64,000 nt of DNA, from positions 3,038,001 through 3,102,000 of the forward strand of contig NZ_JBBOZQ010000001.1 of the NCBI RefSeq assembly GCF_038008685.1, in the 5' to 3' direction. Below, one piece after another: positions 43,403 to 53,752 of the stretch; positions within the stretch are counted from its first letter, which is position 1; each line of letters starts with the position of its first letter. The notes under the pieces were generated by a model. It searched no databases and was not told where the DNA came from. It saw only the letters and a program-made list of their open reading frames with translations. The stretch comes from Lysinibacillus sp. FSL W8-0992. GTDB lineage: Bacteria; Bacillota; Bacilli; Bacillales_A; Planococcaceae. A program made the position numbers and the translations under genes.

Positions 43403-44436
43403 ATTTTTCCCTATCTAAAGGACAATTTTTTTTACTATTATTTTTTATTGAAACAGGATTTATTTATATATCCTTTCAAACGCCATTAATTAGTGAAAGT
43501 AGAAATATGGCTTGGGTGCTATTTATCGTAGCAGCAATATGGCATTATTTTTTATTAATATTTTTTGAACGTTATTATCGTTATTTTTATTTGAATACAT
43601 TTTTTCAATGGGTCTATAAAATTTACTGGTTTTTAATGTTGGCGTCATTTATAGCCTATATGGAATTTGTATTAGCATCATGGGTTTTACCTCAAACACC
43701 CGAATGGATTGTCATCTTTTTTATTGTGGCACTATCGTTATATGCCAATTTAAGTCGACCAGAAACAGTAATCAATATTGGTGTGATGCTTATTCCGCTC
43801 GTATTTATATTTATCATTTTTTTAATGCTAGCGGTACCAGATCTCACTTGGACAAATTTATTTCCGCTTGATTTTACTAATAAAAAAGAAATCATTCAGG
43901 GCTTTATTCATGGAGCATTTGCATTTATGGGCGCAGAAATGTTTTTAATATTTCGCCCCTTTTTACAAAAGGAGTTAACTTTAAAGGGCAAGCCGATATT
44001 TATATATCAGCTTGTGATTTTTGTATTTTATTTAATCTCAGTGCTTTTTTCTCAAATGTTTTTTACTATTGAGGAAATTAAACTAGTGCCAGAGCCGATT
44101 ATTTATATTTTAAAATCGCAAGAAGTGACATTTGTGAAGCGACTTGATATTTTCTTTGTGTATATTTGGTTATCTTGGTCAATCGTTACTGTAATGATTG
44201 TGAATTTTACCTTTAGAATCATTCATTTTGTAAAAGAAAGAAAACGACCTAAGTTGCAAATTATTGTTTATCATGTGTTGCTAGCGATTGTCCCGCTTTT
44301 TTTTGTTAAATTTAGAGTGATCGAATTTATGAAAAGTTCCTTCCATTATATATTTTTAATTTTTACCTTTCTATTGCCTATACTCATTATTTTTTGGAAT
44401 AAATGGAGGGGGAAAGAGTGCATCGAAAAGGGATAA
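43399..44436 (+). CDS. gerKB: Spore germination receptor B subunit (permease-like)
   Basis: This gene encodes 345 residues with ten predicted membrane spans, in the amino acid/polyamine transporter superfamily. It binds the germinant within the receptor. TTG 43399 overlaps the gerKA stop by 4 nt and GGTGAT (43388-43393) is its ribosome binding site inside gerKA. This spacing indicates coupled translation. The germinant cannot be read from sequence. Confidence 0.87.
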   Translation: MNFSLSKGQFFLLLFFIETGFIYISFQTPLISESRNMAWVLFIVAAIWHYFLLIFFERYYRYFYLNTFFQWVYKIYWFLMLASFIAYMEFVLASWVLPQTPEWIVIFFIVALSLYANLSRPETVINIGVMLIPLVFIFIIFLMLAVPDLTWTNLFPLDFTNKKEIIQGFIHGAFAFMGAEMFLIFRPFLQKELTLKGKPIFIYQLVIFVFYLISVLFSQMFFTIEEIKLVPEPIIYILKSQEVTFVKRLDIFFVYIWLSWSIVTVMIVNFTFRIIHFVKERKRPKLQIIVYHVLLAIVPLFFVKFRVIEFMKSSFHYIFLIFTFLLPILIIFWNKWRGKECIEKG

Positions 44437-45497
44437 TATTACTGTTGATTGTATTCCTCGCTGGTTGTTGGGATGAGCGTTTATATAAAAATTCGTCAGT
44501 TGTGTCACTCGTTGGAGTTGAAGGGAAAGTAGGAGAATATAAAGGATATTACGCATACCCTAAGTTAATTGATAACAAAAGTAAAATAATGGTAATAGAA
44601 GCGGAAGGTATTTCTCCACGCGATATCCGTAATAAAGCCGACATGAAAGTGGAACAAACATTAGATTTGTCTGAATTAGCGACACTTCTCATTTCAAGTG
44701 ATACTGTAAAAGAACCTCTTTATGATATTTTAGATATTTATTTTCGTGATCCTCAAAATCCGATATCTATTAAAGTTGCGTTGACTGAAGGGGATGTAAA
44801 GCCTTTTATTGAGTTAACTAAGGAAGTAACAGACAATGCAGGGGGGTACTATCAGCGCTTTATTGAAAGTACTGAGAAAAATACAATTTACCCCAAACTT
44901 GATTTACAAATGATTGGCTCGACGCTGTTTGATGATGCAATAGATATATCAATCCCCTATATAAAAATGAATGAAGAAAAAAATATAGCAGATGCAGCAG
45001 GGGTTGCTTTGTTTTCTGGTCAGGTATTTACAGGGAAAATCTTAAATCCTAAACAATCGTTAAGTATGCTTTTATTAATGGATGAAGCAAGTCAACATGC
45101 ACGTATTGAATATATGATGAATTTAAATGATAAGGAAATACCTGTCACTTCAGAAGTCATTCATTTAAAAAGAAAGTGGACAATCAACGAAGCCATGGGA
45201 AAAATAACGATGGACTATAAGATCGATTTAGAAATTGATGAGTTTTCAAAGAATCATTTGTATAAGAAGGATACGTTAAAAGCGCTAGAAGATAATTTTC
45301 AACAAAGAATTCAAGCTGACTTTGAGGAAGTGCTTCAAATACTACAAGAACAGAAGTCAGATACGTTAGCGATAGGTCGATATATTCGTGCCTATCATCC
45401 AAAAATGCTTAAGGATGACTGGCACGAACAATTCGCATCACTTACATTAGAACCGAAAGTGAAAGTTTCGATTATTCGTACAGGGATTCTCCGATAG
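44418..45497 (+). CDS. gerKC: Spore germination receptor C subunit (lipoprotein)
   Basis: This gene encodes 359 residues. The signal peptide ends in the lipobox FLAGCWDE with Cys17, so the protein is lipid-anchored on the outer face of the inner membrane. The GerAC domain follows (NKADMKVEQTLDLSELATLL). GGAGGGGG (44406-44413) precedes GTG 44418, preferred over ATG 44403. It overlaps gerKB by 19 nt. A strong bidirectional terminator follows. Confidence 0.88.
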   Translation: MHRKGIILLLIVFLAGCWDERLYKNSSVVSLVGVEGKVGEYKGYYAYPKLIDNKSKIMVIEAEGISPRDIRNKADMKVEQTLDLSELATLLISSDTVKEPLYDILDIYFRDPQNPISIKVALTEGDVKPFIELTKEVTDNAGGYYQRFIESTEKNTIYPKLDLQMIGSTLFDDAIDISIPYIKMNEEKNIADAAGVALFSGQVFTGKILNPKQSLSMLLLMDEASQHARIEYMMNLNDKEIPVTSEVIHLKRKWTINEAMGKITMDYKIDLEIDEFSKNHLYKKDTLKALEDNFQQRIQADFEEVLQILQEQKSDTLAIGRYIRAYHPKMLKDDWHEQFASLTLEPKVKVSIIRTGILR

Positions 45498-45524
45498 TAA
45501 GGACTTTAGTCTTTGATATAGAAA

Positions 45525-45563
45525 ACAACGCAAAAATGTTCATATTCAACATTTTTGCGTTGT
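45525..45563. terminator. Bidirectional terminator between gerKC and the MATE gene
   Basis: Perfect 16-bp arms ACAACGCAAAAATGTT and AACATTTTTGCGTTGT with a 7-nt loop. It serves the converging gerK operon and minus-strand transporter gene. Confidence 0.92.
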
Positions 45564-45565
45564 AT

Positions 45566-46915
45566 TTATCGTAAAACGAATCTTTTTTGTACGAGCAGTA
45601 GGCGTATTAATAATGTAATAGCTCCAGCAGATAGGCCAGCTACAAGCCCAAGCCAATATCCAACTGGCCCGAAGTCAGTATAGTTAGCTAGTAAATAACC
45701 TGTAGGTAATCCGATAATCCAATAGGAAATAATCGCCATAATGAATGTTATCGTTACATCTTTGTATCCTCTTAAAGCTCCTTGTACTGGAGCCTGAATA
45801 GAATCTGATAGCTGGAAAATGGCAGCAAATACTAAAAATTGTTGTGCATATTTTAAAACTAACTGATCCGTTGAATACATTGTCGCGATTTGTTCGCGTA
45901 GTAAGTAAAGAATACAAGCTGAAAAAAAGCTAAATACAATGGCAGTCCCAACGCATAAATAACTATAAATTTTTGCATCACGTAGTCGACCAGCGCCAAT
46001 TTCGAAACCTACTAAAATCGTAACACCCATTGAAATACTAAGAGGAACCATATATAACAACGATGTAAAGTTAATTGCGATTTGATGTGCAGCAATAATT
46101 TCAGTACTAAAGCTACTCATCATCATCGTTACGGCAGAAAATATACTTGTTTCCGCAAATAAGGAGATGCCGATTGGCACACCAATAACTAAAATCTCTT
46201 TCCAGCTTAACCATTCCAGCTTAGGCCATTCTCGGAATATATGAAAGTGTTCAAAAGGCACCCGCTTGGCTACTATCCAAACGGTAATAAAGAAAAGTAA
46301 CCAGTAAGTAATAGCGGTAGCGACACCAGCACCAACACCGCCAAGCTCCGGCGCACCGAATTTGCCGAAAATGAAAATGTAATTTAATAAAATATTAATA
46401 GGTGTTGCAAGTAGCGTTATAATCATTGTTACACGTGTTTGACCTAACGCATCGATAAAGCAACGTAGGACAAAAAATAAAAAAAGTGGTATAAGTCCAA
46501 CGCACATTGCATGAATATAGGATTTGGCAATGTTATGTACTGCTTCTTCTAATTGCATATTTCCAAGTATCCAATCGAGCCCGAAAAATAATAAAATAAA
46601 TATTATGGCAGAAAGAACAAGTGCAACATATAAGCCTTGCTGTACAGCCTTTTTAGCAGCGTGTTCTTTCTTTGCTCCAACGAGTTGGGACACAATCGGC
46701 GTGATCGCTAATAGAATACCAGAAAGTCCCGTATAAATAGGCATCCAAATGGATGAGCCTATTGAAACCCCAGCTAAATCGGCTGTTCCGTAGCGGCTAG
46801 ACATTAAAATATCGAAAAAAGAGATAAGATAAATAGCTACTTGGGTGACTAAAATCGGCACAATGATTTTTAAAATTAAAGCATACTTTTGTTTTAACGT
46901 TTTAGTTTGATCCAT
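45566..46915 (-). CDS. MATE-family efflux transporter
   Basis: This gene encodes 449 residues and twelve predicted spans in two six-helix halves, the MATE/NorM fold. Features include YLISFFDILMSSRYGTADLA in the first half and LPTGYLLANYTDFGPVGYW near the end. It exports cationic drugs or metabolites using Na+ or H+. AAAGGAAG precedes ATG 46915 on the minus strand with about 9 nt spacing. It is monocistronic. Substrate is unknown. Confidence 0.9.
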   Translation of the reverse strand: MDQTKTLKQKYALILKIIVPILVTQVAIYLISFFDILMSSRYGTADLAGVSIGSSIWMPIYTGLSGILLAITPIVSQLVGAKKEHAAKKAVQQGLYVALVLSAIIFILLFFGLDWILGNMQLEEAVHNIAKSYIHAMCVGLIPLFLFFVLRCFIDALGQTRVTMIITLLATPINILLNYIFIFGKFGAPELGGVGAGVATAITYWLLFFITVWIVAKRVPFEHFHIFREWPKLEWLSWKEILVIGVPIGISLFAETSIFSAVTMMMSSFSTEIIAAHQIAINFTSLLYMVPLSISMGVTILVGFEIGAGRLRDAKIYSYLCVGTAIVFSFFSACILYLLREQIATMYSTDQLVLKYAQQFLVFAAIFQLSDSIQAPVQGALRGYKDVTITFIMAIISYWIIGLPTGYLLANYTDFGPVGYWLGLVAGLSAGAITLLIRLLLVQKRFVLR

Positions 46916-47090
46916 AGTGAGTAACTTCCTTTATAAGCATAATGAATTAGTATAGCATAGAGTAGACATAATATGACTGAAAAATTAAAAGCTTCATCTA
47001 TATCTTTTCCTTCGCATATAGTAAAATAAAAGACTGTAAACAAAAAGTAGCGGTTGGCTACAATGGCTTTTAAGGAATAGGAGAATTTAC

Positions 47091-48167
47091 GTGAAACAAC
47101 TTACAATCATTTTAACCGGTGGTGGGACAGCAGGCCATGTATCACTTAACCAAGCGATATTACCTTCTTTACTTGAACTAGGTTATGATGTCCACTATAT
47201 TGGTTCAGAGCAAGGTATTGAAAAAGAATTAATAGGCGAGGCATTTCCTAAAGTCCCTTTCTATGGGATAGCAAGCGGGAAATTGCGTCGTTATTTCTCT
47301 ATGAAAAACTTTACAGATCCTTTTAAAGTGCTTGCTGGGATTATGCAAGCGTTTAGTATTATAAAAAAAGTGAAGCCAGAGGTCATCTTTTCGAAAGGTG
47401 GTTTTGTCTCTGTACCTGTAGTAATGGCAGCTAAATTGGCTGGTGTACCTGTCGTTATACATGAATCCGATGTTACGCCTGGCTTGGCAAATAAAATTGC
47501 CCTACCTTTTGCTTCTCATATTTTCACTATTTTTGAAGAAACGCTACAGCATTTACCAAATGAAAAAGCAACATGTACTGGTTCCATTATTCGTGAAGAA
47601 TTATTTAACGGTGACAAAGCTAAAGGCCTTTCGTTCTGTGGTTTTACAGCAGCTAAACCCGTTCTTTTAGTTATGGGTGGAAGCCTTGGCTCTGTAGTGT
47701 TAAATGACGCATTACGCCATAATTTACCTGAGTTACTTCAAACATTCCAAGTCATTCATTTATGTGGAAAAGGGAATAAAGATGAAAGCTTCGAATCAAT
47801 GCCTGGCTACAAACAATTTGACTACGTGACAACTGAATTACCTGATTTGCTGCATGCAGCCGATTTTGTCGTTTCACGTGCAGGATCTAATTCTATTTTT
47901 GAATTTTTAGCACTTCATAAACCAATGTTATTAATTCCTCTTTCTGCACAAAAAAGTCGTGGCGATCAAATTTTGAATGCAAACTTATTCAAAAAACAAG
48001 GATATGCCGAAGTATTGCAAGAAGAGGAACTAACGAAGGAATCTTTCATAAAATCGGTATATACATTAACCGAGCGAAAATCCGAAATGACAGCTACGAT
48101 GGCAAAAACCCAAAGACCGAAAACGCCAGATGAGATGGCGAAGTTAATATTACAATATAAAAAATAA
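47091..48167 (+). CDS. murG: UDP-GlcNAc:lipid I N-acetylglucosaminyltransferase MurG
   Basis: This gene encodes 358 residues. It transfers GlcNAc from UDP-GlcNAc to lipid I to make lipid II on the inner membrane face. The two GT-B domains are clear: [10 protein letters not shown] and [10 protein letters not shown] in the N half, [12 protein letters not shown], then [20 protein letters not shown] and KSRGDQ in the C half. It lies alone, not in a division/cell-wall cluster, as seen for second MurG copies of some bacilli. GTG 47091 follows TAGGAG. Confidence 0.9.
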   Translation: MKQLTIILTGGGTAGHVSLNQAILPSLLELGYDVHYIGSEQGIEKELIGEAFPKVPFYGIASGKLRRYFSMKNFTDPFKVLAGIMQAFSIIKKVKPEVIFSKGGFVSVPVVMAAKLAGVPVVIHESDVTPGLANKIALPFASHIFTIFEETLQHLPNEKATCTGSIIREELFNGDKAKGLSFCGFTAAKPVLLVMGGSLGSVVLNDALRHNLPELLQTFQVIHLCGKGNKDESFESMPGYKQFDYVTTELPDLLHAADFVVSRAGSNSIFEFLALHKPMLLIPLSAQKSRGDQILNANLFKKQGYAEVLQEEELTKESFIKSVYTLTERKSEMTATMAKTQRPKTPDEMAKLILQYKK

Positions 48168-48214
48168 AAAGCAATGTGTGCTGTTATGATAAACAGTACA
48201 CATTGCTTTTTTGA
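48166..48214. terminator. Bidirectional terminator between murG and the GNAT gene
   Basis: AAAAAGCAATGTGT and ACACATTGCTTTTTT with an inner CTGTT/AACAG stem. Confidence 0.9.
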
Positions 48215-48223
48215 TTGTTTCTA

Positions 48224-48772
48224 TTACATTGCTTGTTCTTCGCCTTCTTGTGTTTGATTGGCAGTTGTCAGATAGAACAAGTCACGTGGGATTTTATATA
48301 AATTAAATTGTGCCTCTCCACTATTAACTTGTGCTAATAATGTAGGGTGACTATCATTTGCATCTACAACATAAGGTAACTTTAATGCGGCACGCTGTGA
48401 TTTAATATTTTCTACTCGAATACGAAGGAAAACCGTATTGAAATTATAATCAAAAAATAATTCATTCAAAAAAAGCATTTTTGCCTTTTGGTTGTAACCT
48501 TGCCCTTGATAGGGGAGTCCTATCCACGTTCCGAGGAAGCCCGCACCGTCCTCAACATCATGAATGCTAATGGTGCCGATTGGTTGCCCCCAATCATCGG
48601 TAATTGTCCTTGAGATAGCGAGCCCTCTCGCTTCTTCTTCGATTAGTTGCTTGGTCATAAACCAGTATTCATCCGCCGATTTGGCTTTTTGACGGACGAA
48701 GGGAAAAACAGATGGATGCGATAATAGCTCATAAAGCTCTGTACATTCATGAAGGTCTCGATGTTTAAGCAT
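48224..48772 (-). CDS. GNAT N-acetyltransferase
   Basis: This gene encodes 182 residues. The RimJ/RimL-like GNAT fold is indicated by IGTISIHDVEDGAGFLGTWI and the acetyl-CoA loop LPYQGQGYNQKAK. AAAGGAGG lies about 8 nt before ATG 48772 on the minus strand, so the upstream TTG 48802 is rejected. The substrate (amino group of a protein or small molecule) is unknown. Confidence 0.8.
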   Translation of the reverse strand: MLKHRDLHECTELYELLSHPSVFPFVRQKAKSADEYWFMTKQLIEEEARGLAISRTITDDWGQPIGTISIHDVEDGAGFLGTWIGLPYQGQGYNQKAKMLFLNELFFDYNFNTVFLRIRVENIKSQRAALKLPYVVDANDSHPTLLAQVNSGEAQFNLYKIPRDLFYLTTANQTQEGEEQAM

Positions 48773-49322
48773 ACGAAACGCCTCCTTTACAAGGGTAGTC
48801 AAAACAATTCCGTTAAAGCATAAAGAATAAAACTAAAATTCGTACTGGAATTAAAAACCCAAAGAACTAGACGTTATAACTATGATATCCATAATCTCCC
48901 GCAGTCTTACTGATTTTGCGACCATACCGAAAAATGGCTAGTTTTATTGATATAATATAACAAGTCTACTGCTTGGTGCAATCAATTTGCTCTTTTAAAC
49001 AAAAAATAAGTTTAATTGTCAGTTAATTCAGAATAATAGAGAAAAAACACCTTTTGCTTTCTTATGTTATATATGGATAAAAAGTCTATTATAGTATTAT
49101 ATTACATCAAAATGGCGAAAATGGTATTACCTTAGTATCGTTTTCTTGATTTTTTAGTAAAATTTCATCAAATTTTTCTCCAAAAAGGATAGAATCTTTC
49201 TTAATTCAAGAAAGTTAAACGAATGTATATATGGTATAATATTAGTGTAATTTTTATGTTATAAATAAATACCATTTATAACGAATTTATATATATGTGA
49301 CTTTATAATGGAGAGTGACATT
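48773..49322. other. Long intergenic region before the GGDEF gene
   Basis: No gene is supported in these 550 bp. The DNA is very AT-rich. The clearest signal is an extended -10 at 49232-49240 on the plus strand. Short palindromes exist but none is followed by a T-tract. Confidence 0.5.
49232..49240 (+). promoter_or_regulatory. Extended -10 promoter element
   Basis: TGGTATAAT matches the extended -10 consensus perfectly. The -35 region is poor. It lies 83 nt before the GGDEF gene start and would give a leader of about 75 nt. Confidence 0.5.
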
Positions 49323-51350
49323 ATGGAATATCTTTTAAGCGAAAAACTTTTCAATCAACTATTTATTGGAGAAGATTTCGTCTATTTAATGAAAAAAGTA
49401 GGAGACGATTATCAATATGTTCGCTTAAATCAGGCTGCCCAAGTTCTGGTATCTACTAATGCCCTTGGGAAAATGCTGTCTGCTGTTACTTCTCGTCGGA
49501 ATTTTGTCATTATTCAAGAAAATTATCACCGAGCTATTGAACAGCATCAACAAATCGATTATGTGGATTATGCTTATGTTAAATCAGAAGTTAGAAAATA
49601 TGAGACCTCTGTCCGGCCAATAAAAGACGGGGATGATTATTATATTTTAGCTATTACAAAAGAAATTCTATATGACAGAAGTATTGAAGATAAATTTTTA
49701 TTTATGCGATCAATGTTCGATCATGCTTATTTTTCAACAGTCATTTTATCTGCAGAAGGTACTATATATGAAGTAAATACAAGCTTCATAGAAGATTTTA
49801 ATTTAGATAATGATATGGTGAAACATCAGCCGTTCATTGACTTACCTATTATCCCTCATGAGGAAATTGAGAAAATACAAAACTATTTACAAAGGGCTGC
49901 AATGGGCGAAAATATTGGTGAAAAGCTGATTAAGCTTCATACATTGGATAAACAGGAGCGCATGTATTTAGTATCGTTGTCACCAGTAATGCAAGGTGAT
50001 AACTCCTTTGCTATTTTTCTTATCATGCAAGATTTTACACAATTTACCGAGCAAAAGGCAGAGCTGCGTTCAAAAACCCATGGTCTCGAAGTGTTTAAGG
50101 CGGCTTTAAATTTCGCAACTTCTATTGCTATTTTAGATAACGAAGGCACGATTATGGAAGTTAATGATTTATTTTTAAATGCTTCTGAATTTACAGCTGA
50201 AGAGCTAATTGGTCAACCTTATAATCTTATCGAGCCACGTAATAATAAAAAAGGAGTTTTTCAAACAATCAACGAATCCCTTGTATTGGGGGAGGTTTGG
50301 AGAGGGGAGCTGTGCTATCGCACCAAATATCATGCAGACTATTGGGTAGAGGCAGCCATTGTGCCATTGAAAAATGAATTTGGCAAAGTGGAACAATATT
50401 TATCCATTAACTATGATATTACGGACAAGAAGAGAATGTTAACGGAATTGAAAAATATTGAGCGTACTTTCCGATTAATTACTGAAAATACAAATGATTT
50501 AATTGTCATCATCAATGAGGATGGCATTATTATTTATGCTTCACCGTCCTATAGGATGTATTTAGGCTATGAGATTGTTGAGTTACAGGGACAGTTTTAC
50601 AATAGTATAATCGAGGAGCAAAGTAAGCCAGCGTGGCAAGCATTTCTAAATGATTTTACTGCTAAGTCGGACACGCAGTTTGAACTTTTGCTTAAGTCAA
50701 AGGATGGTACGCCTGTTTGGACTGAAGGAAATGTAACGGTAGTGCATGATACAGAACGCGAAACAATTTCCCAAATAATAATGGTTTCACGTGAAATTAC
50801 TCATCGAAAAGAACGAGAAAATGATTTGCTATATTTAGCCTATCACGATAGCCTAACGCAGTTACCGAATCGAAGGTTTTTATTGAAAGAATTCCCTAAA
50901 CTACTTTCGGACGCACATGCAAAAGGTACTTGTATCGCAATGCTTTATATTGATGGAGATGACTTTAAGGATGTAAATGATCGTTATGGGCATGATATGG
51001 GTGATGATTTTATCCGTAATTTCGGTAATGTGCTAATAACATCTGTACGTAGTCATGATTTAGTCATCCGAATGGGTGGAGATGAATTTATCATTATTTT
51101 AACGGGTTTAACGCGGAATCCAGAAGAAAGACAAGTTCAGATAATGCATATTATTAACCGTATTCGCAATGAATTGAAAAATGGATGGACTATAGAAAAG
51201 TATTTCTTTGCACCTACTGCATCTATTGGGATTGCTTATTATCCTGACCACGCAACAACTCTTGAGTCGCTAATGGATCTAGCAGACCAAGCTTTATATA
51301 AAGCGAAGGAATGCGGAAAAAATAATTTATTTATTACTGGACCACTATAA
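49323..51350 (+). CDS. PAS-domain diguanylate cyclase (GGDEF)
   Basis: This gene encodes 675 residues and no membrane span. About four PAS-like sensor repeats precede a C-terminal GGDEF domain (about 505-675). DSLTQLPNRR opens the domain, IRMGGDEFII is the intact active site, and RSHD five residues before it is the product-inhibition site. It should make cyclic di-GMP from GTP in response to a cytosolic signal sensed by PAS. GGAGAGTG (49310-49317) precedes ATG 49323; ATG 49308 is part of that site. No EAL domain is present. Confidence 0.9.
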   Translation: MEYLLSEKLFNQLFIGEDFVYLMKKVGDDYQYVRLNQAAQVLVSTNALGKMLSAVTSRRNFVIIQENYHRAIEQHQQIDYVDYAYVKSEVRKYETSVRPIKDGDDYYILAITKEILYDRSIEDKFLFMRSMFDHAYFSTVILSAEGTIYEVNTSFIEDFNLDNDMVKHQPFIDLPIIPHEEIEKIQNYLQRAAMGENIGEKLIKLHTLDKQERMYLVSLSPVMQGDNSFAIFLIMQDFTQFTEQKAELRSKTHGLEVFKAALNFATSIAILDNEGTIMEVNDLFLNASEFTAEELIGQPYNLIEPRNNKKGVFQTINESLVLGEVWRGELCYRTKYHADYWVEAAIVPLKNEFGKVEQYLSINYDITDKKRMLTELKNIERTFRLITENTNDLIVIINEDGIIIYASPSYRMYLGYEIVELQGQFYNSIIEEQSKPAWQAFLNDFTAKSDTQFELLLKSKDGTPVWTEGNVTVVHDTERETISQIIMVSREITHRKERENDLLYLAYHDSLTQLPNRRFLLKEFPKLLSDAHAKGTCIAMLYIDGDDFKDVNDRYGHDMGDDFIRNFGNVLITSVRSHDLVIRMGGDEFIIILTGLTRNPEERQVQIMHIINRIRNELKNGWTIEKYFFAPTASIGIAYYPDHATTLESLMDLADQALYKAKECGKNNLFITGPL

Positions 51351-51396
51351 AAAAAGTCTGTACAAACGAGTATTTACTTGTGGTACAGGCTTTTTA
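51349..51396 (+). terminator. Terminator of the diguanylate cyclase gene
   Basis: AAAAAGTCTGTAC and GTACAGGCTTTTT with a 19-nt loop that pairs further. Confidence 0.85.
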
Positions 51397-51460
51397 ATTG
51401 ATGTTATGCTAGTACTATAATAAAGATGATGTTTATATTTTGAAATTAGAAGGTGATCAG

Positions 51461-52138
51461 ATGCCTAAAAAAATACTTTTAGTAGAAGATGAGAAGCATA
51501 TTGCCCGATTTGTAGAACTAGAGTTACAACATGAGGGCTATAATGTAAACGTTGCCTTTGATGGGCGAGAAGGGCTAGCATTTGCCACAACGGAAGATTA
51601 TGATGTGCTATTACTCGATGTGATGCTACCTAGTATTAATGGAATTGAAATTTGTCGCAGGGTTCGTACTCAATCCCAGGTACCGATAATTTTACTTACC
51701 GCTAGAGACGCAGTAATGGATAGAGTTGCTGGTTTAGATGCTGGGGCTGATGATTACATAGTGAAGCCATTTGCAATCGAAGAATTGCTTGCACGTATAC
51801 GAACTATTTTGCGCCGTGTAGAGCCTAACGAAAAAATAGGAGGGGACACACTTCAATTTCGAGATATTGAAATTGACATTGATGCATACGAGGTATTGGT
51901 TCAAGGTAAAAAACTTGATCTGACTAAAACCGAATATGATTTGTTAAAGCTATTAATAGAACAAAAAAATCGTGTATGTACACGTGAGCTAATTCTAACT
52001 TCTGTTTGGGGATATGATGCTGATATCGAGACAAATGTCGTTGATGTATATATTCGCCATTTACGGACAAAACTACCCGGTGATTCCAATGCCTATATTG
52101 AGACTGTTCGTGGAGTAGGGTACGTGATGCGCGAATGA
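51461..52138 (+). CDS. OmpR-type response regulator, ArlR-like
   Basis: This gene encodes 225 residues. The receiver domain has acidic residues EDE near 9-11, phosphoacceptor Asp53 ([12 protein letters not shown]) and Lys near 103 (YIVKPF). The OmpR winged helix is at about 130-225 ([27 protein letters not shown]). It looks closest to ArlR of staphylococci and YkoG of Bacillus. AAGGTGATC precedes ATG 51461. It overlaps the kinase gene by 4 nt. Confidence 0.9.
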   Translation: MPKKILLVEDEKHIARFVELELQHEGYNVNVAFDGREGLAFATTEDYDVLLLDVMLPSINGIEICRRVRTQSQVPIILLTARDAVMDRVAGLDAGADDYIVKPFAIEELLARIRTILRRVEPNEKIGGDTLQFRDIEIDIDAYEVLVQGKKLDLTKTEYDLLKLLIEQKNRVCTRELILTSVWGYDADIETNVVDVYIRHLRTKLPGDSNAYIETVRGVGYVMRE

Positions 52139-53520
52139 AAAAAATAAAGGAATACTTAAGTAATCTATCATTACAAAGAAAATGGATGTTAACATCTAGT
52201 GCAGTTATTTTTATAAGCTATGCGATTATTTGTATAGTCGTATATGTATCACTGCATACTTGGCTATTAAATGATGAAGGAAGTAAAGTGAAACGAACAA
52301 GAGATGATGTCGTTTCATTCTTAGAGTCACAAGGGCCAAACATCTCGATACAACAAATTCAGCAAAATACGGGATTATTGAAATCAATTGTCGATCGTGA
52401 CCAAACTGTCCGACTATTTAATAATGATGGTATTGAAATTTTACGTATTAATAATGCCTCACAAGCTGCACCGCTTTCTTCGATGGGGTCAATTGTCCAG
52501 ACGACTATTGACAAAAAAGATGCGTATGTTGTGAACGAACCGTTACAACTTGGTTTTTTTCAAGTATATATTCAAGTGATACATCCGTTAACACGTTTTG
52601 AATCATTAATGCGTTATTTGTTGACTGCTATGCTCATTGCAGGAGTTGGCGCATTATTACTTTCAGGTTCCATTGGGTATTATTTAGCAAATTATTTAAC
52701 GAAGCCACTTCATGCATTACGTGCATCAATGAAAACAGTAATGGATCAAGGTTTTAATGAACCAATTCAGCTATCCTATACATCAAATGATGAAATTGGC
52801 GACTTGTTAAAAATGTACAATGCAATGATGAATGAACTGCAAATATCATTTGCTCAACAGCAACAATTTGTCGCAGATGCTTCCCATGAATTACGGACAC
52901 CGATTCAGGCGATAGAGGGACATCTCTCATTATTGAAACGCTGGGGCAAAGACGATCCTGCTATTCTTGAAGAGTCAATAGACACATCACTGACGGAAAT
53001 TACAAGAATGCGTAAAATGATTGAAGAGTTACTGGAGCTTGCACGACGGGAAGAAAAAGATGAGATGAGTGAAGCAAACCCAATAGATGTAATTAAAAGT
53101 GTGATAGAAGAAATGGCGCTATTATACCCAACAGCAAAAATAACGCTGTCGAAAAATGGTGAAATAGGGGCGGTGTTTATAACATCTAATGCACTTAGTC
53201 AAATAGTTCGCAACATTGTAGAAAATGCGATTCGTTATTGTGAAAAAGTTCCGGAAGTAAATATTTCCCTTTCGATACAGGAAGATGAAATGCAAATTCA
53301 AATCGCTGATAACGGTATTGGTATAGCTGAAAATAATTTACCATATATTTTTGATCGTTTTTATCGTGTTGATGAGGCAAGAAATCGCCAAATTGGCGGT
53401 ACAGGCTTAGGTCTCAGTATCTCTAAAATGTTACTTGAAAAATACAATGCTTCGATAGAAGTCAAGAGTGAAGAAAATGTTGGAACCGTTTTCTTGTTGA
53501 GGATACCGCTAAAATATTAA
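52135..53520 (+). CDS. Sensor histidine kinase, ArlS-like
   Basis: This membrane kinase has 461 residues, with two spans (about 20-43 and 160-185) around an extracytoplasmic sensor. HAMP, HisKA and HATPase domains follow: the phosphorylated histidine in [15 protein letters not shown] (near 251), N box [11 protein letters not shown] boxes [15 protein letters not shown] and [14 protein letters not shown] 52135 overlaps the regulator stop (ATGA). The stimulus is unknown; ArlS-type kinases affect surface properties, autolysis and virulence genes in relatives. Confidence 0.9.
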   Translation: MKKIKEYLSNLSLQRKWMLTSSAVIFISYAIICIVVYVSLHTWLLNDEGSKVKRTRDDVVSFLESQGPNISIQQIQQNTGLLKSIVDRDQTVRLFNNDGIEILRINNASQAAPLSSMGSIVQTTIDKKDAYVVNEPLQLGFFQVYIQVIHPLTRFESLMRYLLTAMLIAGVGALLLSGSIGYYLANYLTKPLHALRASMKTVMDQGFNEPIQLSYTSNDEIGDLLKMYNAMMNELQISFAQQQQFVADASHELRTPIQAIEGHLSLLKRWGKDDPAILEESIDTSLTEITRMRKMIEELLELARREEKDEMSEANPIDVIKSVIEEMALLYPTAKITLSKNGEIGAVFITSNALSQIVRNIVENAIRYCEKVPEVNISLSIQEDEMQIQIADNGIGIAENNLPYIFDRFYRVDEARNRQIGGTGLGLSISKMLLEKYNASIEVKSEENVGTVFLLRIPLKY

Positions 53521-53752
53521 AGAAAATGCGCGGTTTATTTAAGATTTTTAGCCTTCGGGAAAAAAATTGCTTAATTTGCTAAAAAGTGTTGTATTTTTTG
53601 TGAAGAGTAGTAAGATTGAGATGGAAAAAACGTTCTTTAAAATATGGATAACTTGTGTCAAACATCCTTTAAAAGAACGGGATAATATTATATAATTAAT
53701 TGTAATTTAATTAATGGAACTGCCGATAGGCAAAATTTGGAGGTCATTTTTC

